Source: Thiomonas bhubaneswarensis
GTDB taxonomy: Bacteria > Pseudomonadota > Gammaproteobacteria > Burkholderiales > Burkholderiaceae_C
Length of the DNA: 64,000 bases
Reading direction: 5' to 3'
NCBI RefSeq assembly: GCF_001418255.1
Contig: NZ_LIPV01000002.1
Coordinates: 124,001-188,000 of the forward strand
The position numbers were made by a program, and so were the translations under genes. Below the pieces are notes generated by a model, which searched no databases, was not told the origin of the DNA, and saw only the letters and a program-made list of their open reading frames with translations. How positions within the stretch are numbered: the stretch's first letter is position 1; each line of letters begins with the position of its first letter. Positions 20,106 to 31,144 of this stretch are shown in pieces.

Positions 20106-20972
20106 ATGTTGAACGCCATGCAATCTTCTCTGCCGCGCGCACGTCGGCTGGTGGGAGGTTTTTGGGAATTGGCCCACCAGACCTTGATGATGGTGGGCTT
20201 GTTTGTGGTGGCCGGTGGCGCGTATCTGTACTTCCAGCCCCAGGCGATGAGCACGCTCGACCGCGGTCTCACGCAATGGGTCATGGCGCGCAAGGCGGCA
20301 GGCGACGAGTTGCAGGCTCTGGCGCAAAAGCCGACCGAGGCGCTGCTTCCGGCGGCTCAGGCGGCTCCCTTGCCGACCGAAGTGGGCCCCGCACTGACGC
20401 CGCAACAGCGCACCGTCTCGAACTGGCTGGCACGGCGCTACAGCATCGCGCCCACCGCCATGTCGCAGCTCGTCAGTGCCGCCTACACCGTGGGCAAACA
20501 GGAGAGGCTCGATCCCCTGCTGCTCTTGGCCGTGATGGCGGTGGAATCGAGTTTCAACCCCTATGCCGCCAGCGGAGCCGGCGCGACCGGTCTCATGCAG
20601 GTGATGGCTGGTGTCCACCGTGACAAATTCGCGCGCTTCGGGGGGCCGCAGGCCAGCATTGACCCTCTGGTCAACGTGCGGGTGGGTGCCGTGGTGCTCA
20701 AGGATGCGATCAGCCGCGGGGGTTCGGTGCGTGTTGGGCTGCGCTATTACGTTGGCGCCACGACCGATGCGAACGAAGGCGGCTATGCCGACAAAGTGTT
20801 GGCCGAGCAGGCGCAGCTCGAACGCGTGGCTGGGGTGCAGCCCAAGGCTGCGGCGCCGATGACAGCCAGCGCGGGTCACGGCGCGATGACGCAGAAGGCC
20901 GCGGCTACCGCCAAATCGACCGTGGCAACCGAGCCATCGACCGCTGCGCAAAAGCACGCATCACTCACCTGA
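20106..20972 (+). CDS. Lytic transglycosylase (SLT domain), membrane-anchored
   Basis: A 288-residue protein with one N-terminal membrane segment (about residues 24-42, TLMMVGLFVVAGGAYLYFQ) and an SLT-type lysozyme-like domain at about 115-230. The catalytic Glu lies in LLAVMAVESSFNPYAASGAG, followed by GLMQVM. Such enzymes cleave peptidoglycan glycan strands to anhydromuropeptides. The C-terminal 55 residues are low-complexity Ala/Thr/Lys, perhaps periplasmic linker. AGGAG lies 6 bases before the ATG. The region just downstream carries the glyA leader hairpin. Confidence 0.85.
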   Translation: MLNAMQSSLPRARRLVGGFWELAHQTLMMVGLFVVAGGAYLYFQPQAMSTLDRGLTQWVMARKAAGDELQALAQKPTEALLPAAQAAPLPTEVGPALTPQQRTVSNWLARRYSIAPTAMSQLVSAAYTVGKQERLDPLLLLAVMAVESSFNPYAASGAGATGLMQVMAGVHRDKFARFGGPQASIDPLVNVRVGAVVLKDAISRGGSVRVGLRYYVGATTDANEGGYADKVLAEQAQLERVAGVQPKAAAPMTASAGHGAMTQKAAATAKSTVATEPSTAAQKHASLT

Positions 20973-21076
20973 AGTGCCGCCAACTCGCTAACATATAGGC
21001 TGCACGACTGGCGATAGAGACCTGCGACATGCGTGGTCTCGAGGTGGGACGAACCACCGGGGAGTGCTGGATTTCG

Positions 21077-21117
21077 AGCGCAGTGTTTCACTTTGCAGAA
21101 GAGTGAAACACCGCGCT
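21077..21117. promoter_or_regulatory. Long hairpin upstream of glyA
   Basis: Sixteen-base arms, AGCGCAGTGTTTCACT and AGTGAAACACCGCGCT, pair with a single mismatch around a 9-nt loop. The element lies 111 bp before the glyA ATG and 104 bp after the transglycosylase stop. No U tract follows, so an intrinsic terminator is less likely than a leader structure or processing site. I looked for a glycine riboswitch fold and did not see one. Confidence 0.55.
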
Positions 21118-21227
21118 AGCCGTTCGCCTGGGCCAGCGCCATCGCTGTCTATGATCGTCATCAGCCCAGGCTTGCGCGCTTCTGCGTTGAATGAAGCGGC
21201 GCGGGCCGTCAATTGGACCTTCTTTCC

Positions 21228-22475
21228 ATGTTCGACCGCACCAAGACCATCGCCCAGATCGACCCCGAACTGTGGGCCGCCATCCAATCCGAGAACCAGC
21301 GCCAGCAAGATCACATCGAGCTGATCGCCTCGGAAAACTACACCTCGCCCGCCGTCATGCAGGCGCAGGGTTCGCAGCTCACCAACAAGTACGCCGAAGG
21401 CTATCCCGGCAAGCGTTATTACGGCGGTTGCGAGTTTGTCGACATCGCCGAGCAGCTCGCCATCGACCGCGTCAAGCAGCTCTTCGGCGCCGAAGCCGCC
21501 AATGTGCAGCCCAACAGCGGCTCGCAGGCCAATCAGGGCGTGTTCTTCGCCTTGCTCAACCCGGGCGACACCATCATGGGCATGAGCCTGGCCGAAGGCG
21601 GCCACCTCACCCACGGCATGCCGCTGAACATGAGCGGCAAGTGGTTCAAGGTGGTGAGCTATGGCCTGAACGCGCAGGAAGAGATCGATTACGACGCCAT
21701 GGAACGCCTGGCGCACGAGCACAAGCCCAAACTGATCATCGCCGGGGCCAGCGCCTACAGCCTGCGCATCGACTTCGAGCGCTTCGCCCGTGTGGCCAAG
21801 GACATCGGGGCTTACTTCATGGTGGACATGGCGCATTACGCAGGGCTGATCGCGGCCGGCGTCTATCCCAACCCGGTGCCGCATGCCGACGTGGTGACCA
21901 CCACCACCCACAAAAGCCTGCGCGGCCCGCGCGGCGGCGTGATTCTGATGAAGGAGCAGCACGCCAAGGCGATCAACAGCGCCATCTTCCCGGGCATCCA
22001 GGGCGGGCCGCTGATGCATGTCATCGCAGGCAAGGCGGTGGCCTTCAAGGAGGCGCTCGCGCCCGAGTTCAAGGCTTACCAGCAACAGGTGGTGGTCAAT
22101 GCCCGCGTGATGGCCGAAACCCTGCAGGCGCGCGGCCTGCGCATCGTCAGCGGGCGCACCGAATCGCATGTCATGCTGGTCGATCTGCGCGCCAAGCACA
22201 TTACCGGCAAGGAGGCCGAACGCGTTCTGGGCGAAGCGCATCTCACGGTGAACAAGAACGCCATTCCGAACGACCCGGAAAAACCTTTTGTCACCTCAGG
22301 CATCCGCGTCGGCTCACCGGCCATGACCACGCGCGGCTTCAAGGAAGCCGAGGCCGCCAAGACCGCGAACCTGATCGCCGATGTGCTGGACAACCCACAA
22401 GATGCGGCCACCCTGGAGCGGGTGCGCGCCGAGGTCAAGAAGCTGACCGACGCCTTCCGGGTCTATTCCGTCTGA
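21228..22475 (+). CDS. glyA: Serine hydroxymethyltransferase
   Basis: A 415-residue PLP enzyme that interconverts serine and glycine with tetrahydrofolate, the main source of one-carbon units. It is highly conserved throughout: [50 protein letters not shown], and the PLP lysine in [16 protein letters not shown]. The ATG at 21228 ([16 protein letters not shown]) aligns with family N-termini; a TTG at 21213 is the longer alternative. The 3' end overlaps a convergent GNAT gene by 13 bp. nrdR, a common betaproteobacterial follower, is absent. Confidence 0.97.
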   Translation: MFDRTKTIAQIDPELWAAIQSENQRQQDHIELIASENYTSPAVMQAQGSQLTNKYAEGYPGKRYYGGCEFVDIAEQLAIDRVKQLFGAEAANVQPNSGSQANQGVFFALLNPGDTIMGMSLAEGGHLTHGMPLNMSGKWFKVVSYGLNAQEEIDYDAMERLAHEHKPKLIIAGASAYSLRIDFERFARVAKDIGAYFMVDMAHYAGLIAAGVYPNPVPHADVVTTTTHKSLRGPRGGVILMKEQHAKAINSAIFPGIQGGPLMHVIAGKAVAFKEALAPEFKAYQQQVVVNARVMAETLQARGLRIVSGRTESHVMLVDLRAKHITGKEAERVLGEAHLTVNKNAIPNDPEKPFVTSGIRVGSPAMTTRGFKEAEAAKTANLIADVLDNPQDAATLERVRAEVKKLTDAFRVYSV

Positions 22476-23200
22476 CCGCCGGGCGCTCGCCCCAGGGCGG
22501 CAACAGTGAGTGCCGACAGGCGCTCACGCTGCCGCCCTTTTTCATCGAAGTTTGCCGGGGCCAGCCAGCGCAGGAAGGCAGCGCGGAGGGCTGGCCATTC
22601 GCCGTCGATGATGCTGAACCACGCGGTGTCGCGGTTGCGACCTTTCACCACGGTCGCCTGACGAAAGATGCCCTCGAACTGAAAGCCAAGGCGCTGGGCT
22701 GCGCTGCGCGAAGCCGCGTTCAGGGCGTTGCATTTCCATTCGAGTCGGCGGTAGCCCAGCGCAAACGCCTGATCCATCAGCAGGAACAGCGCCTCGGTTG
22801 CCGCGGGCTGGCGCTGCAGCAGCGGCGAGAAATAGAGGTGCCCGATCTCGATGCTCCCTGCCGATGGTGTGATGCGCAGGTAGCTGGCCAGCCCGACCGC
22901 ACGCCCGGTGCGCGCATCGACAATAGCGAAGAACATCGGGTCCGGGCCCAGGCAGTTGTCCTTCATCCAGACCCGATAGTCCTGTTCCGACGCGAAAGGA
23001 CCGTAGGGAAGGTAAGTCCAGCCCTCACCTTGGCTGTCCAAGGCCTGCGCTGCGTACAGATCGGCACTGTGACGGGTGGGGTCAGCGGGTTCCAGCTTGC
23101 AGAAACGGCCTTCGATAGCGGTGTGGTCGGGCAGACGGGGCGGGTGCCAGACCGGAACGGGCTGACCCAGCGGAGCCGTGGATAGCTCAGAGGATGGCAT
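22463..23200 (-). CDS. GNAT family N-acetyltransferase (RimJ/RimL-like)
   Basis: A 245-residue cytoplasmic protein of the larger GNAT class. It has [19 protein letters not shown] near the start, [21 protein letters not shown] and a long central helix, and an acetyl-CoA-loop region around [18 protein letters not shown]. The subfamily resembles RimJ/RimL-type N-terminal protein acetyltransferases, but the substrate cannot be told. The ATG at 23200 lacks a strong ribosome binding site. It converges on and slightly overlaps glyA. Confidence 0.85.
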   Translation of the reverse strand: MPSSELSTAPLGQPVPVWHPPRLPDHTAIEGRFCKLEPADPTRHSADLYAAQALDSQGEGWTYLPYGPFASEQDYRVWMKDNCLGPDPMFFAIVDARTGRAVGLASYLRITPSAGSIEIGHLYFSPLLQRQPAATEALFLLMDQAFALGYRRLEWKCNALNAASRSAAQRLGFQFEGIFRQATVVKGRNRDTAWFSIIDGEWPALRAAFLRWLAPANFDEKGRQRERLSALTVAALGRAPGGQTE

Positions 23201-23398
23201 GGGCGTCGGGTGCTGAAACTGCCATTGTCAGGCATGCATGCTCGGTTCTGCCCGGGAGCACGTTAGCGGTTGATCCTACCGGGGGCTAAACCCCGCACGG
23301 GAAGGCACGGGCAGACCTCGGTCGTTGATGTGCGTCAACACGGCTCGCAAGCAAAGGATTGCAATGCAAGCGTTGACACGAAGCCGAAGGAACTTGCC

Positions 23399-23872
23399 AT
23401 GCAAACGCCCGCACTGCTGCATGATTTGCAAAGCCGCACCCTCCTATCCGCTCTTGATGTCGAACAGCTGAAACGGCTGCTTGCTCATGCACGCAAGGTG
23501 CAACTCGCGCCTGATGGCGTGCTCTTTCTTCAGGATCAGGCGGCAGACTCCTTCTATGTGGTGCTGGAAGGCCGCGTGAAAATCTGCGTGCCTGCCATCA
23601 ACGGCCCGGGTATCGAGGTGCAGACCCTGGAGCCCTGGGATGTGATCGGCTGGTCTTGGCTGATTCCGCCCTACTGCTGGGCGTTCGAGGCCAAGGCGCT
23701 CACCCCGGTCAGGCTGTTGCTTTTCGACGGCAAAGCCATTCTGCAGGAGTGCGAGCAAGACCCTGCACTTGGCTACGCGCTGATGAAAATCTTCGCCACG
23801 CTGATGTCCAAGCGCCTGCGTGCGGCGCGGCTGCGCATGATGGAATCGTGGGCGCCTCCGGGCTGGGCGTGA
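23399..23872 (+). CDS. Cyclic nucleotide-binding domain protein
   Basis: A 157-residue protein consisting essentially of one CRP-like cyclic nucleotide-binding domain (FLQDQAADSFYVVLEGRVKI, then the beta roll to about residue 120) plus a C-terminal helix (ALMKIFATLMSKRLRAARLR). No helix-turn-helix follows, so it is not a CRP/FNR-type transcription factor by itself. The family is often a stand-alone sensor module. AAGG lies about 9 bases before the ATG at 23399; the frame extends to 23270 but that start is not credible. The ligand is unknown. Confidence 0.75.
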   Translation: MQTPALLHDLQSRTLLSALDVEQLKRLLAHARKVQLAPDGVLFLQDQAADSFYVVLEGRVKICVPAINGPGIEVQTLEPWDVIGWSWLIPPYCWAFEAKALTPVRLLLFDGKAILQECEQDPALGYALMKIFATLMSKRLRAARLRMMESWAPPGWA

Positions 23873-23881
23873 CCCCACCCT

Positions 23882-24526
23882 TTAAGGCCGTGAAAGACGC
23901 AGCAGGCCCAGTCCGAAAGCGCAAAACACCGAGCCCGACAGCCTCTGGGGCCAGCCTGAGGCGAACCAGCCGTTCAAGCGTTTGCGCGCCAACACGGCTA
24001 GGCCCGCGTATGTGCTCAGCGCCAGCAGCGAAATCGCCATGAACGTCAGCGTCAACGCGACATACTGCGGCACCAGCGGGCGTGAGACGTTCAGGAACTG
24101 CGGAAACAAGGCGGCGATGAAGGCAATCGCCTTGGGATTGGTCACTGCCACAGTCAGACCTTTGACATAGAGCCCCCGTGGCCTCTGCGCAGGCTCAGGC
24201 TGCCGAGCCACCTCGGCCGACGCGGATGCCGCCCGCTTCGGCGCGTTGCGCCATTGCTGTACCCCGAGCCAGACGAGGTAGGCGGCGCCCATCAGTTTGA
24301 CCGCAGTGAAGGCCAGATCGGAGGATTGCAGGATCGCGTTGAGCCCCAATGCGCTCAACGTGGCGAGTAGCAAAAGGCCTGAGATATTGCCCAGGGACGA
24401 CCAGATCGCATGCCGCCAGCCCAGGTTCATGGCGTTGTGAATGGAAAGCATCACCGCCGGCCCAGGCGTGAACGAAGCGGCCAGCGCAAAGCTGATGAAC
24501 ATCAGATAAGTCGTCAAGGAGGGCAT
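23882..24526 (-). CDS. LysE/RhtB family exporter
   Basis: A 214-residue inner-membrane protein with about six hydrophobic segments and the family signature SFTPGPAVMLSIHNAMNLG near the N-terminus. The C-terminal half has VTNPKAIAFIAALFPQF, typical of LysE/RhtB amino-acid exporters. It exports amino acids or derivatives; the substrate is unknown. The ATG at 24526 fits family N-termini. It lies 52 bp downstream of the tRNA gene on the same strand. Confidence 0.9.
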   Translation of the reverse strand: MPSLTTYLMFISFALAASFTPGPAVMLSIHNAMNLGWRHAIWSSLGNISGLLLLATLSALGLNAILQSSDLAFTAVKLMGAAYLVWLGVQQWRNAPKRAASASAEVARQPEPAQRPRGLYVKGLTVAVTNPKAIAFIAALFPQFLNVSRPLVPQYVALTLTFMAISLLALSTYAGLAVLARKRLNGWFASGWPQRLSGSVFCAFGLGLLRLSRP

Positions 24527-24577
24527 GACCGTGGCGAAAGAAGCGGAGCTGCGCTTCTTCGTGCATTCGTGGAGTTT

Positions 24578-24654
24578 TGGTAGGCCGTGTTGGACTTGAA
24601 CCAACGACCAAAGGATTATGAGTCCTCTGCTCTAACCAACTGAGCTAACGGCCC
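24578..24654 (-). tRNA. tRNA with CAU anticodon (Met or Ile2)
   Basis: A full 77-nt cloverleaf with encoded CCA. The 5' end reads GGGCCGUUAGCUCAGUUGGU, the anticodon loop is CUCAUAA, and the T arm is GUUGGUUCAAGUCCAAC. Position 1-72 is a G-U pair. CAU can belong to elongator Met or to lysidine-modified Ile2. The T-arm and variable region resemble Ile2 of other proteobacteria, but identity cannot be settled by eye. It is not the initiator (no mispaired C1). Confidence 0.9.
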
Positions 24655-24756
24655 GATTTGCGCGCCGCGCAGGGCTGCAAAAAAAGCCCACATCTTAGCG
24701 GGCGTCGAGTAGGCAAGGGGGCGAGCGAGGCCGGCCCAATACCCGCGCGTCATGGG

Positions 24757-24775
24757 GTGATTGACAATCATTCGC
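24757..24775. promoter_or_regulatory. Fur-box candidate upstream of bfd
   Basis: The 19-bp site GTGATTGACAATCATTCGC matches the GATAATGATAATCATTATC consensus at 13 of 19 positions, including the core ACAATCATT. It lies 50 bp before the bfd ATG in an AT-rich stretch. Fur control of bacterioferritin-associated ferredoxin is common in proteobacteria, so the site is plausible but unproven. Confidence 0.55.
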
Positions 24776-24824
24776 AACAATAAGATGATGCGACTTATTC
24801 GTATTTTCTGGAGACTGTTCCGCC

Positions 24825-25043
24825 ATGTTCGTCTGCATTTGCAACAATGTCACCGATGGTCAGATTCGTCAGGCCATGCGGGAGCATGATCTATGCAGCC
24901 TGCGCGAGGTGAGGGAGCATCTGGGCGTCGGGGCGCAATGCGGTCGCTGCGCGCGGTGCGCCAGGCAGGTGATCGCCGGTGAGCTCGAGCGGCGGGCGCA
25001 GGTCGAACTTCGGCACAGTGTGCCGATTGCCGTGGCGGCTTGA
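24825..25043 (+). CDS. bfd: Bacterioferritin-associated ferredoxin
   Basis: A 72-residue BFD-like [2Fe-2S] protein with Cys4, Cys6, Cys39 and Cys42 in the family arrangement (VCICNNVTDGQIRQA, then GAQCGRCARCARQV). Bfd reduces the haem of bacterioferritin to release stored iron. The Fur-box candidate just upstream would derepress it under iron starvation. The bfr gene follows 150 bp downstream on the same strand. Length and spacing match the family. Confidence 0.92.
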   Translation: MFVCICNNVTDGQIRQAMREHDLCSLREVREHLGVGAQCGRCARCARQVIAGELERRAQVELRHSVPIAVAA

Positions 25044-25193
25044 GCGTGGCGCTGCTGCCTGGCCTTCCGGCAAGATCAGGCCATTCACTTTTTTCGATAT
25101 CGGTACGGCGTGGCACTGCTACGCTCGGCGCATGCCATGCCGTGAAACCCCGTTGACGGTGCCACAGCCTGTTCAACCCATCTGGAGACGCCC

Positions 25194-25676
25194 ATGAAAG
25201 GTGACGCCAAGGTCATTCAATATCTGAACAAGGCGCTGAAAGTCGAGCTCACTGCCATCAACCAGTATTTTTTGCACGCCCGCATGTATCAGAACTGGGG
25301 TCTGAAAGATCTGGGTGAGCATGAGTACAAGGAGTCCATCGAGGAGATGGGGCATGCCGACAAGTTGATCAAGCGCATTCTGTTCCTTGACGGACTGCCC
25401 AATCTGCAGGATCTCGACAAGCTGCGCATTGGCGAAGAGGTGCCGGAGTGCTTGGAGTGCGATCTTAAACTCGAGGAGCATGGTCGTGCGCTCTATGTCG
25501 AAGCCATTGCCTATTGCGAGTCGGTGCGGGATTTCGTGTCCCGCGACATTCTCACCGACATCCTCGATGACACCGAGGAGCACATCGACTACCTGGAAAC
25601 GCAGATCAAGCTGTGCAAGAACATGGGTTTGCAGAATTATCTGCAGACCGCGGCGGGCGAGATCGGCGGCGACTGA
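25194..25676 (+). CDS. bfr: Bacterioferritin
   Basis: A 160-residue haem-containing ferritin that oxidises and stores iron in a 24-mer. Ferroxidase ligands are visible at Glu18, Glu51 and His54, with later ones in LEEHG and [11 protein letters not shown]. Met52, the haem axial ligand, is present. CTGGAGA precedes the ATG. Together with bfd it forms an iron storage and release pair. Confidence 0.95.
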   Translation: MKGDAKVIQYLNKALKVELTAINQYFLHARMYQNWGLKDLGEHEYKESIEEMGHADKLIKRILFLDGLPNLQDLDKLRIGEEVPECLECDLKLEEHGRALYVEAIAYCESVRDFVSRDILTDILDDTEEHIDYLETQIKLCKNMGLQNYLQTAAGEIGGD

Positions 25677-25788
25677 AGCGCGCGTTTCGTGCCGCAAGCG
25701 TGGCAGGCTGCGTCTTATGACGACTTGACCGCTGCCGCCTGCTCCGGGTGACAATGACCTCTCCTTCCACCTCGTCACCGGTACGCTC

Positions 25789-26691
25789 ATGCACAACCTC
25801 GACTCCCTCAACCGTTTTGCCATTCCCGGTCAACTGGCTTTCCGCGCCCATCCGACCGGCCTGATCTTCGCCGAGATCGACAACGCCGACGGGCAGGCCA
25901 GTGTCTGTCTGCAGGGCGCGCATCTCACGAGTTTTCGGCCCAAGGCTCAGCCGGAGCCGGTGGTGTGGGTGTCGGAGGTGGCGCGGTATCTGCCGGGAAA
26001 GTCCATTCGCGGCGGGGTGCCGGTTTGCTGGCCGTGGTTTGGCGCGCATCCGAGCGAAAGTCAGTTTCCGGCGCACGGCTTCGCGCGTACCGTGCCGTGG
26101 GCGGTGACCGACAGCGGTGCGTCCAATGGCGTGACCCATCTGACCCTGCAGCTGCAGACCTCGGAGGCCACGCGGGCCCAGTGGCCACACGACACGCCGG
26201 TGACCCTGCACATTCAGGTGTCGGACGTGCTGGAGATGGCGCTGACCACGCAAAACGCCTCCGGGCTGACCCTGCCTCTGAGCGAGGCGCTGCACACCTA
26301 CTTCCAGGTCGGCGACATCGCCGAGGTCGAGCTGCACGGGCTGGACGGCTGTGCCTTTCTCGACAAGACCGACAACTTCGCACGCAAGCACCAGACGGGC
26401 GCGCTGCGCTTTGGCGGCGAGACTGATCGGGTGTATGTGGATACGACTGCCGAGTGCGTCATCCATGATCCCCTTCTGCAGCGCAAGCTGCGCATTGCCA
26501 AGCAGGGGTCGGCTTCCACCGTCGTCTGGACGCCTTGGGAACAGAAGGCTGCCGCCATGGGCGATTTCACCGCGCAGGGCTGGCGCAACATGCTGTGCGT
26601 GGAATCGGCTAACGCCGCAGACAATGCCCTGAGTCTGGCGCCCGGCGCGATGCAGACTTTGCGGGTGCGCTACAGCGCCGAGGCGCTGTGA
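25789..26691 (+). CDS. D-hexose-6-phosphate mutarotase (YeaD-like)
   Basis: A 300-residue aldose-1-epimerase-like protein of the hexose-6-phosphate type, with QGAHLTSFRPKAQPEPVVWV, IRGGVPVCWPWFG (substrate-phosphate region), AHGFARTVPW with the catalytic His, and ALHTYFQVGDI. It catalyses interconversion of alpha and beta hexose 6-phosphates in the cytoplasm. It is a single gene between bfr and a convergent GMC oxidoreductase gene. Confidence 0.88.
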   Translation: MHNLDSLNRFAIPGQLAFRAHPTGLIFAEIDNADGQASVCLQGAHLTSFRPKAQPEPVVWVSEVARYLPGKSIRGGVPVCWPWFGAHPSESQFPAHGFARTVPWAVTDSGASNGVTHLTLQLQTSEATRAQWPHDTPVTLHIQVSDVLEMALTTQNASGLTLPLSEALHTYFQVGDIAEVELHGLDGCAFLDKTDNFARKHQTGALRFGGETDRVYVDTTAECVIHDPLLQRKLRIAKQGSASTVVWTPWEQKAAAMGDFTAQGWRNMLCVESANAADNALSLAPGAMQTLRVRYSAEAL

Positions 26692-26737
26692 ACGGCCGCT
26701 GAAGTCGTTGCATCGGCGGCCGCGGGATTGCGCGCAG

Positions 26738-28417
26738 TTACCCCTTGGCCGCTGCGCGAATCCAGCGGGCGGCCTTCTCGGCGATCATCAGCGTCGGGCT
26801 GTTGATGTTGCCGCTGGGAATGAGGGGCATCACCCCGGCGTCGACCACACGCAGCCCGGTCACCACGCCGCCGCGGCCGTCGCGAAGGCGCAGCCGCGTA
26901 TCCACGACCGCATTGGCGTCGTCGGCGCGGCCCATGGCTGTTGTACCTGCTGGGTGGAAGATGGTGGTGGCAATGTCTCCGGCCAGGCGGGCGAGTTCGG
27001 CGTCGGTCTGAAACTGCGTGCCTGGCTTGAACTCCTCCGGCGCGTAGCGCGCCAGCGCAGGTTGCGCCACGATGCGGCGGGTGAGTCGCAGGCTGTCGGC
27101 CGCCACCTGGCGATCTTCGTCGGTGCTGAGGTAGTGCGGTGCGATGGCCGGGGCGTCGATGAAGCGCGGGCTCTTGATGTGTACTGTGCCTCGGCTGCTC
27201 GGGTTGAGATTGCAGACGCTCGCGGTGAAGGCGTCAAAGCCGTGCAGCGGTTCGCCAAAGGCCTCCAGGCTGAGGGGCTGAACGTGGTACTGAATGTTGG
27301 GGTGCTCGTACTGCGCGCTGCTGCGGGTGAACACGCCGAGCTGGCTTGGGGCCATGCTCATCGGGCCGGTGCGCTTGAGGGCATATTCGAGCCCGATCAT
27401 CGCCTTGCCCCAGATCGAGGCCGCCCGGGTGTTGAGCGTGCGGGTGCCCTTCACCTTGAACACCGCACGGATCTGCAGATGATCCTGCAGGTTGGCACCC
27501 ACACCGGGCAGGTCGATCAGGGGTTTGATGCCGTGTTGCTGCAGCAGCGCGGCAGGCCCCACGCCCGACAGCTGCAGGATTTGCGGCGACCCGATGGCAC
27601 CGGCGCTCAGCAACACCTCTCGGGTGGCTCGCACGGTGAGCATCTCATTGCCGGTCCAGACCTCGACGCCGATGCAGCGTTGGCTGCCGTCTGGCTCCTT
27701 GTCGAACAACAGGCGGGTGACGTGGGCTCCGTTCCAGAGCTCGAAGTTCTTGCGCCCGTAGCAGGTCGGGCGAAGAAACGCCTTCGCCGTGTTCCAGCGC
27801 CAGCCGCCTTTCTGATTGACCTCGAAGTAGCTCACGCCCTCGTTGCTGCCACGGTTGAAGTCGTCGGTAGCGGGAATGCCGGCCTGCTGGGCTGCCTGGG
27901 CGAAGGCATCGAGGATGTCCCAGCGCAGGCGTTGCTTTTCCACCCGCCATTCGCCGCCATGGCCATGCAGCGCGGCGAAGGACGGGTCGTTCGCGCGGTC
28001 GGCACCGACATCGCGGCGCCAGTGGTCTTCATGGGCGATGAAATCGGGCAGACAGGCGTCCCAGCGCCATTCATCGTCGCCGGTGAGGGCGGCCCAGGCG
28101 TCGTAGTCACGCGCCTGGCCACGCATGTAGATCATGCCGTTGATACTGCTGCATCCGCCAAGTACCTTGCCGCGCGGGTAGCGCAGGGTGCGGCCGTTGA
28201 GCCCGGGGTCGGATTCAGTCTGGAAGAGCCAGTCGGTGCGCGGGTTGCCGATGCAGTACAGGTAGCCCACCGGAATGTGGATCCAGTGGTAGTCGTCCTT
28301 GCGCCCGGCCTCGATCAGCAGCACGCGTTTGTCGGCATCCGCACTCAGGCGGTTGGCCAGCAGGCTGCCCGCGGTGCCCGCGCCGATGATGATGTAGTCG
28401 AAAGTGGAGTCGCTCAT
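26738..28417 (-). CDS. GMC family FAD-dependent alcohol oxidoreductase
   Basis: A 559-residue glucose-methanol-choline oxidoreductase. The N-terminal FAD fold reads DYIIIGAGTAGSLLANRLS, followed by the first GMC signature KVLGGCSSINGMIYMRGQA and the second (LLSAGAIGSPQILQLSGVGP). The C-terminus has the catalytic FHPAGTTAMG His and the NSPTLMIAE Asn region. It resembles choline dehydrogenase (BetA), but no betB or betI is present, so the alcohol is uncertain. It lies 42 bp after mmsA on the same strand, so the pair probably oxidises an alcohol onward through a semialdehyde. Confidence 0.85.
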   Translation of the reverse strand: MSDSTFDYIIIGAGTAGSLLANRLSADADKRVLLIEAGRKDDYHWIHIPVGYLYCIGNPRTDWLFQTESDPGLNGRTLRYPRGKVLGGCSSINGMIYMRGQARDYDAWAALTGDDEWRWDACLPDFIAHEDHWRRDVGADRANDPSFAALHGHGGEWRVEKQRLRWDILDAFAQAAQQAGIPATDDFNRGSNEGVSYFEVNQKGGWRWNTAKAFLRPTCYGRKNFELWNGAHVTRLLFDKEPDGSQRCIGVEVWTGNEMLTVRATREVLLSAGAIGSPQILQLSGVGPAALLQQHGIKPLIDLPGVGANLQDHLQIRAVFKVKGTRTLNTRAASIWGKAMIGLEYALKRTGPMSMAPSQLGVFTRSSAQYEHPNIQYHVQPLSLEAFGEPLHGFDAFTASVCNLNPSSRGTVHIKSPRFIDAPAIAPHYLSTDEDRQVAADSLRLTRRIVAQPALARYAPEEFKPGTQFQTDAELARLAGDIATTIFHPAGTTAMGRADDANAVVDTRLRLRDGRGGVVTGLRVVDAGVMPLIPSGNINSPTLMIAEKAARWIRAAAKG

Positions 28418-28459
28418 GGTGGGGGCATGATGACACGACTCGCGTTCGTTAACGGCTTC

Positions 28460-29980
<1,521 letters not shown>

Positions 29981-30067
29981 GGTCGAGTCTCCTGTGAACG
30001 GCAATAAAAAGTATCCGTCGAGTCTAGGAGGCGTGCGGACGTTTGAACAGCGATCTAAACTGACAAC

Positions 30068-30089
30068 ATTGTTCTGAAAAGCGAACAAT
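30068..30089. promoter_or_regulatory. Inverted repeat, LysR operator candidate
   Basis: ATTGTTC and GAACAAT flank an 8-bp spacer, 19 bp before the LysR ATG and about 90 bp from the mmsA start. LysR regulators commonly bind such an imperfect T-N11-A-type dyad between themselves and a divergent target. The site therefore suggests control of mmsA and the GMC gene by the neighbouring regulator. Confidence 0.5.
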
Positions 30090-30108
30090 CCAACTTCAGG
30101 AGAACACG

Positions 30109-31050
30109 ATGTCGCTGCCACCTGCCACGCGGAACGATCTGCTCTGGCAACAGGTGCACTGGCTGGGTAGCATTGCCACACATGGCAGCGTGACCGCCGC
30201 CGCGCAACACCTCGGAGTCTCCAAGGCCGCCGTCAGCCAGCAGCTTGCCGCGCTGGAGCGCCGCATCGGGGTGCCCTTGGTGCGCCGGACCACGCGCACC
30301 CTGCGTCTGACCGAGGCCGGCCAGCGCCTCGTCGACGAGACGGCCCCGGCTTTTGCCCAGATCGTGCGCAGCGTGGGCGCGGTACACGATCTGGCCGATA
30401 CACCGCGCGGGTTGGTGCGCGTTACCGCCCCGGTAGCGCTGGGACGGCAGCATATGGCGCCGCATATTCTGAGTTTCCTGCGCCGCTATCCCGACATTCA
30501 GGTCGAACTCGACCTGTCGGACCGGCTGACCAATCTGCCGCAGGAAGGCTTCGATCTGGCCGTGCGGCACGTCGCCGCGCCGCCTCAGAGTCATGTCGCC
30601 TGGAAGCTGTGCGAAACCCGTTCCGTGCTGGTGGCGAGCTCTGCCTACTTGCGTCGGCACGGCGAGCCCGGGCATCCCGACGATCTCGTGCGGCATGCCT
30701 GCCTGACCTATCTGCGCCCGGGCGCCGCTGTCTGGATGTTCGAACGCCCTGATCCCGATCTGCCCGAACCCGAGCGCGTGCGCGTAACCGTGCAGGGGCC
30801 CCTGAGGGCCAACACCAGCGAGGTGCTGCGCGAGGCCGCGCGCGCCGGACTGGGCATCGCCCTGACGCCCGACTTCAGCCTCGATCCGGGCGGTCGGCCC
30901 TCCACGCTGCGGGTGGTCTTGCCGCAATGGCGGGCCGTGGGCTTCTTCGGTCAGGCCATCTACGCCATTCGACCCTGGAGCCCCGGCACGCCGCGCGCGG
31001 TTCAGCTTCTGGTCGAGCACCTGCGTGCGTCGCTGGCGCAAGGTTTCTGA
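30109..31050 (+). CDS. LysR family transcriptional regulator
   Basis: A 313-residue LysR regulator. The N-terminal winged helix-turn-helix is [20 protein letters not shown] followed by [20 protein letters not shown]. The C-terminal effector domain (about residues 95-305) has [20 protein letters not shown] and [14 protein letters not shown]. It resembles the small-ligand sensing subgroup often found next to catabolic genes. CAGGAGA precedes the ATG. It is divergent from mmsA and probably regulates that operon. Confidence 0.9.
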   Translation: MSLPPATRNDLLWQQVHWLGSIATHGSVTAAAQHLGVSKAAVSQQLAALERRIGVPLVRRTTRTLRLTEAGQRLVDETAPAFAQIVRSVGAVHDLADTPRGLVRVTAPVALGRQHMAPHILSFLRRYPDIQVELDLSDRLTNLPQEGFDLAVRHVAAPPQSHVAWKLCETRSVLVASSAYLRRHGEPGHPDDLVRHACLTYLRPGAAVWMFERPDPDLPEPERVRVTVQGPLRANTSEVLREAARAGLGIALTPDFSLDPGGRPSTLRVVLPQWRAVGFFGQAIYAIRPWSPGTPRAVQLLVEHLRASLAQGF

Positions 31051-31144
31051 CAACACGGTAAGTACAAACATCGTTGCGATGCGATCATGGGCGCACTTGG
31101 TCAACGATCTGGTGGCGCTTGAACGGCGGGTAGGAGACGACAAG

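Noticed and set aside
20973-21227. Glycine riboswitch before glyA.
   Set aside because: I found one long hairpin but no tandem aptamer-like conserved strings.
21191-23185. A 664-residue frame overlapping glyA in another frame.
   Set aside because: GlyA in the other frame is conserved throughout. This frame is Arg-rich and spans a convergent GNAT gene.
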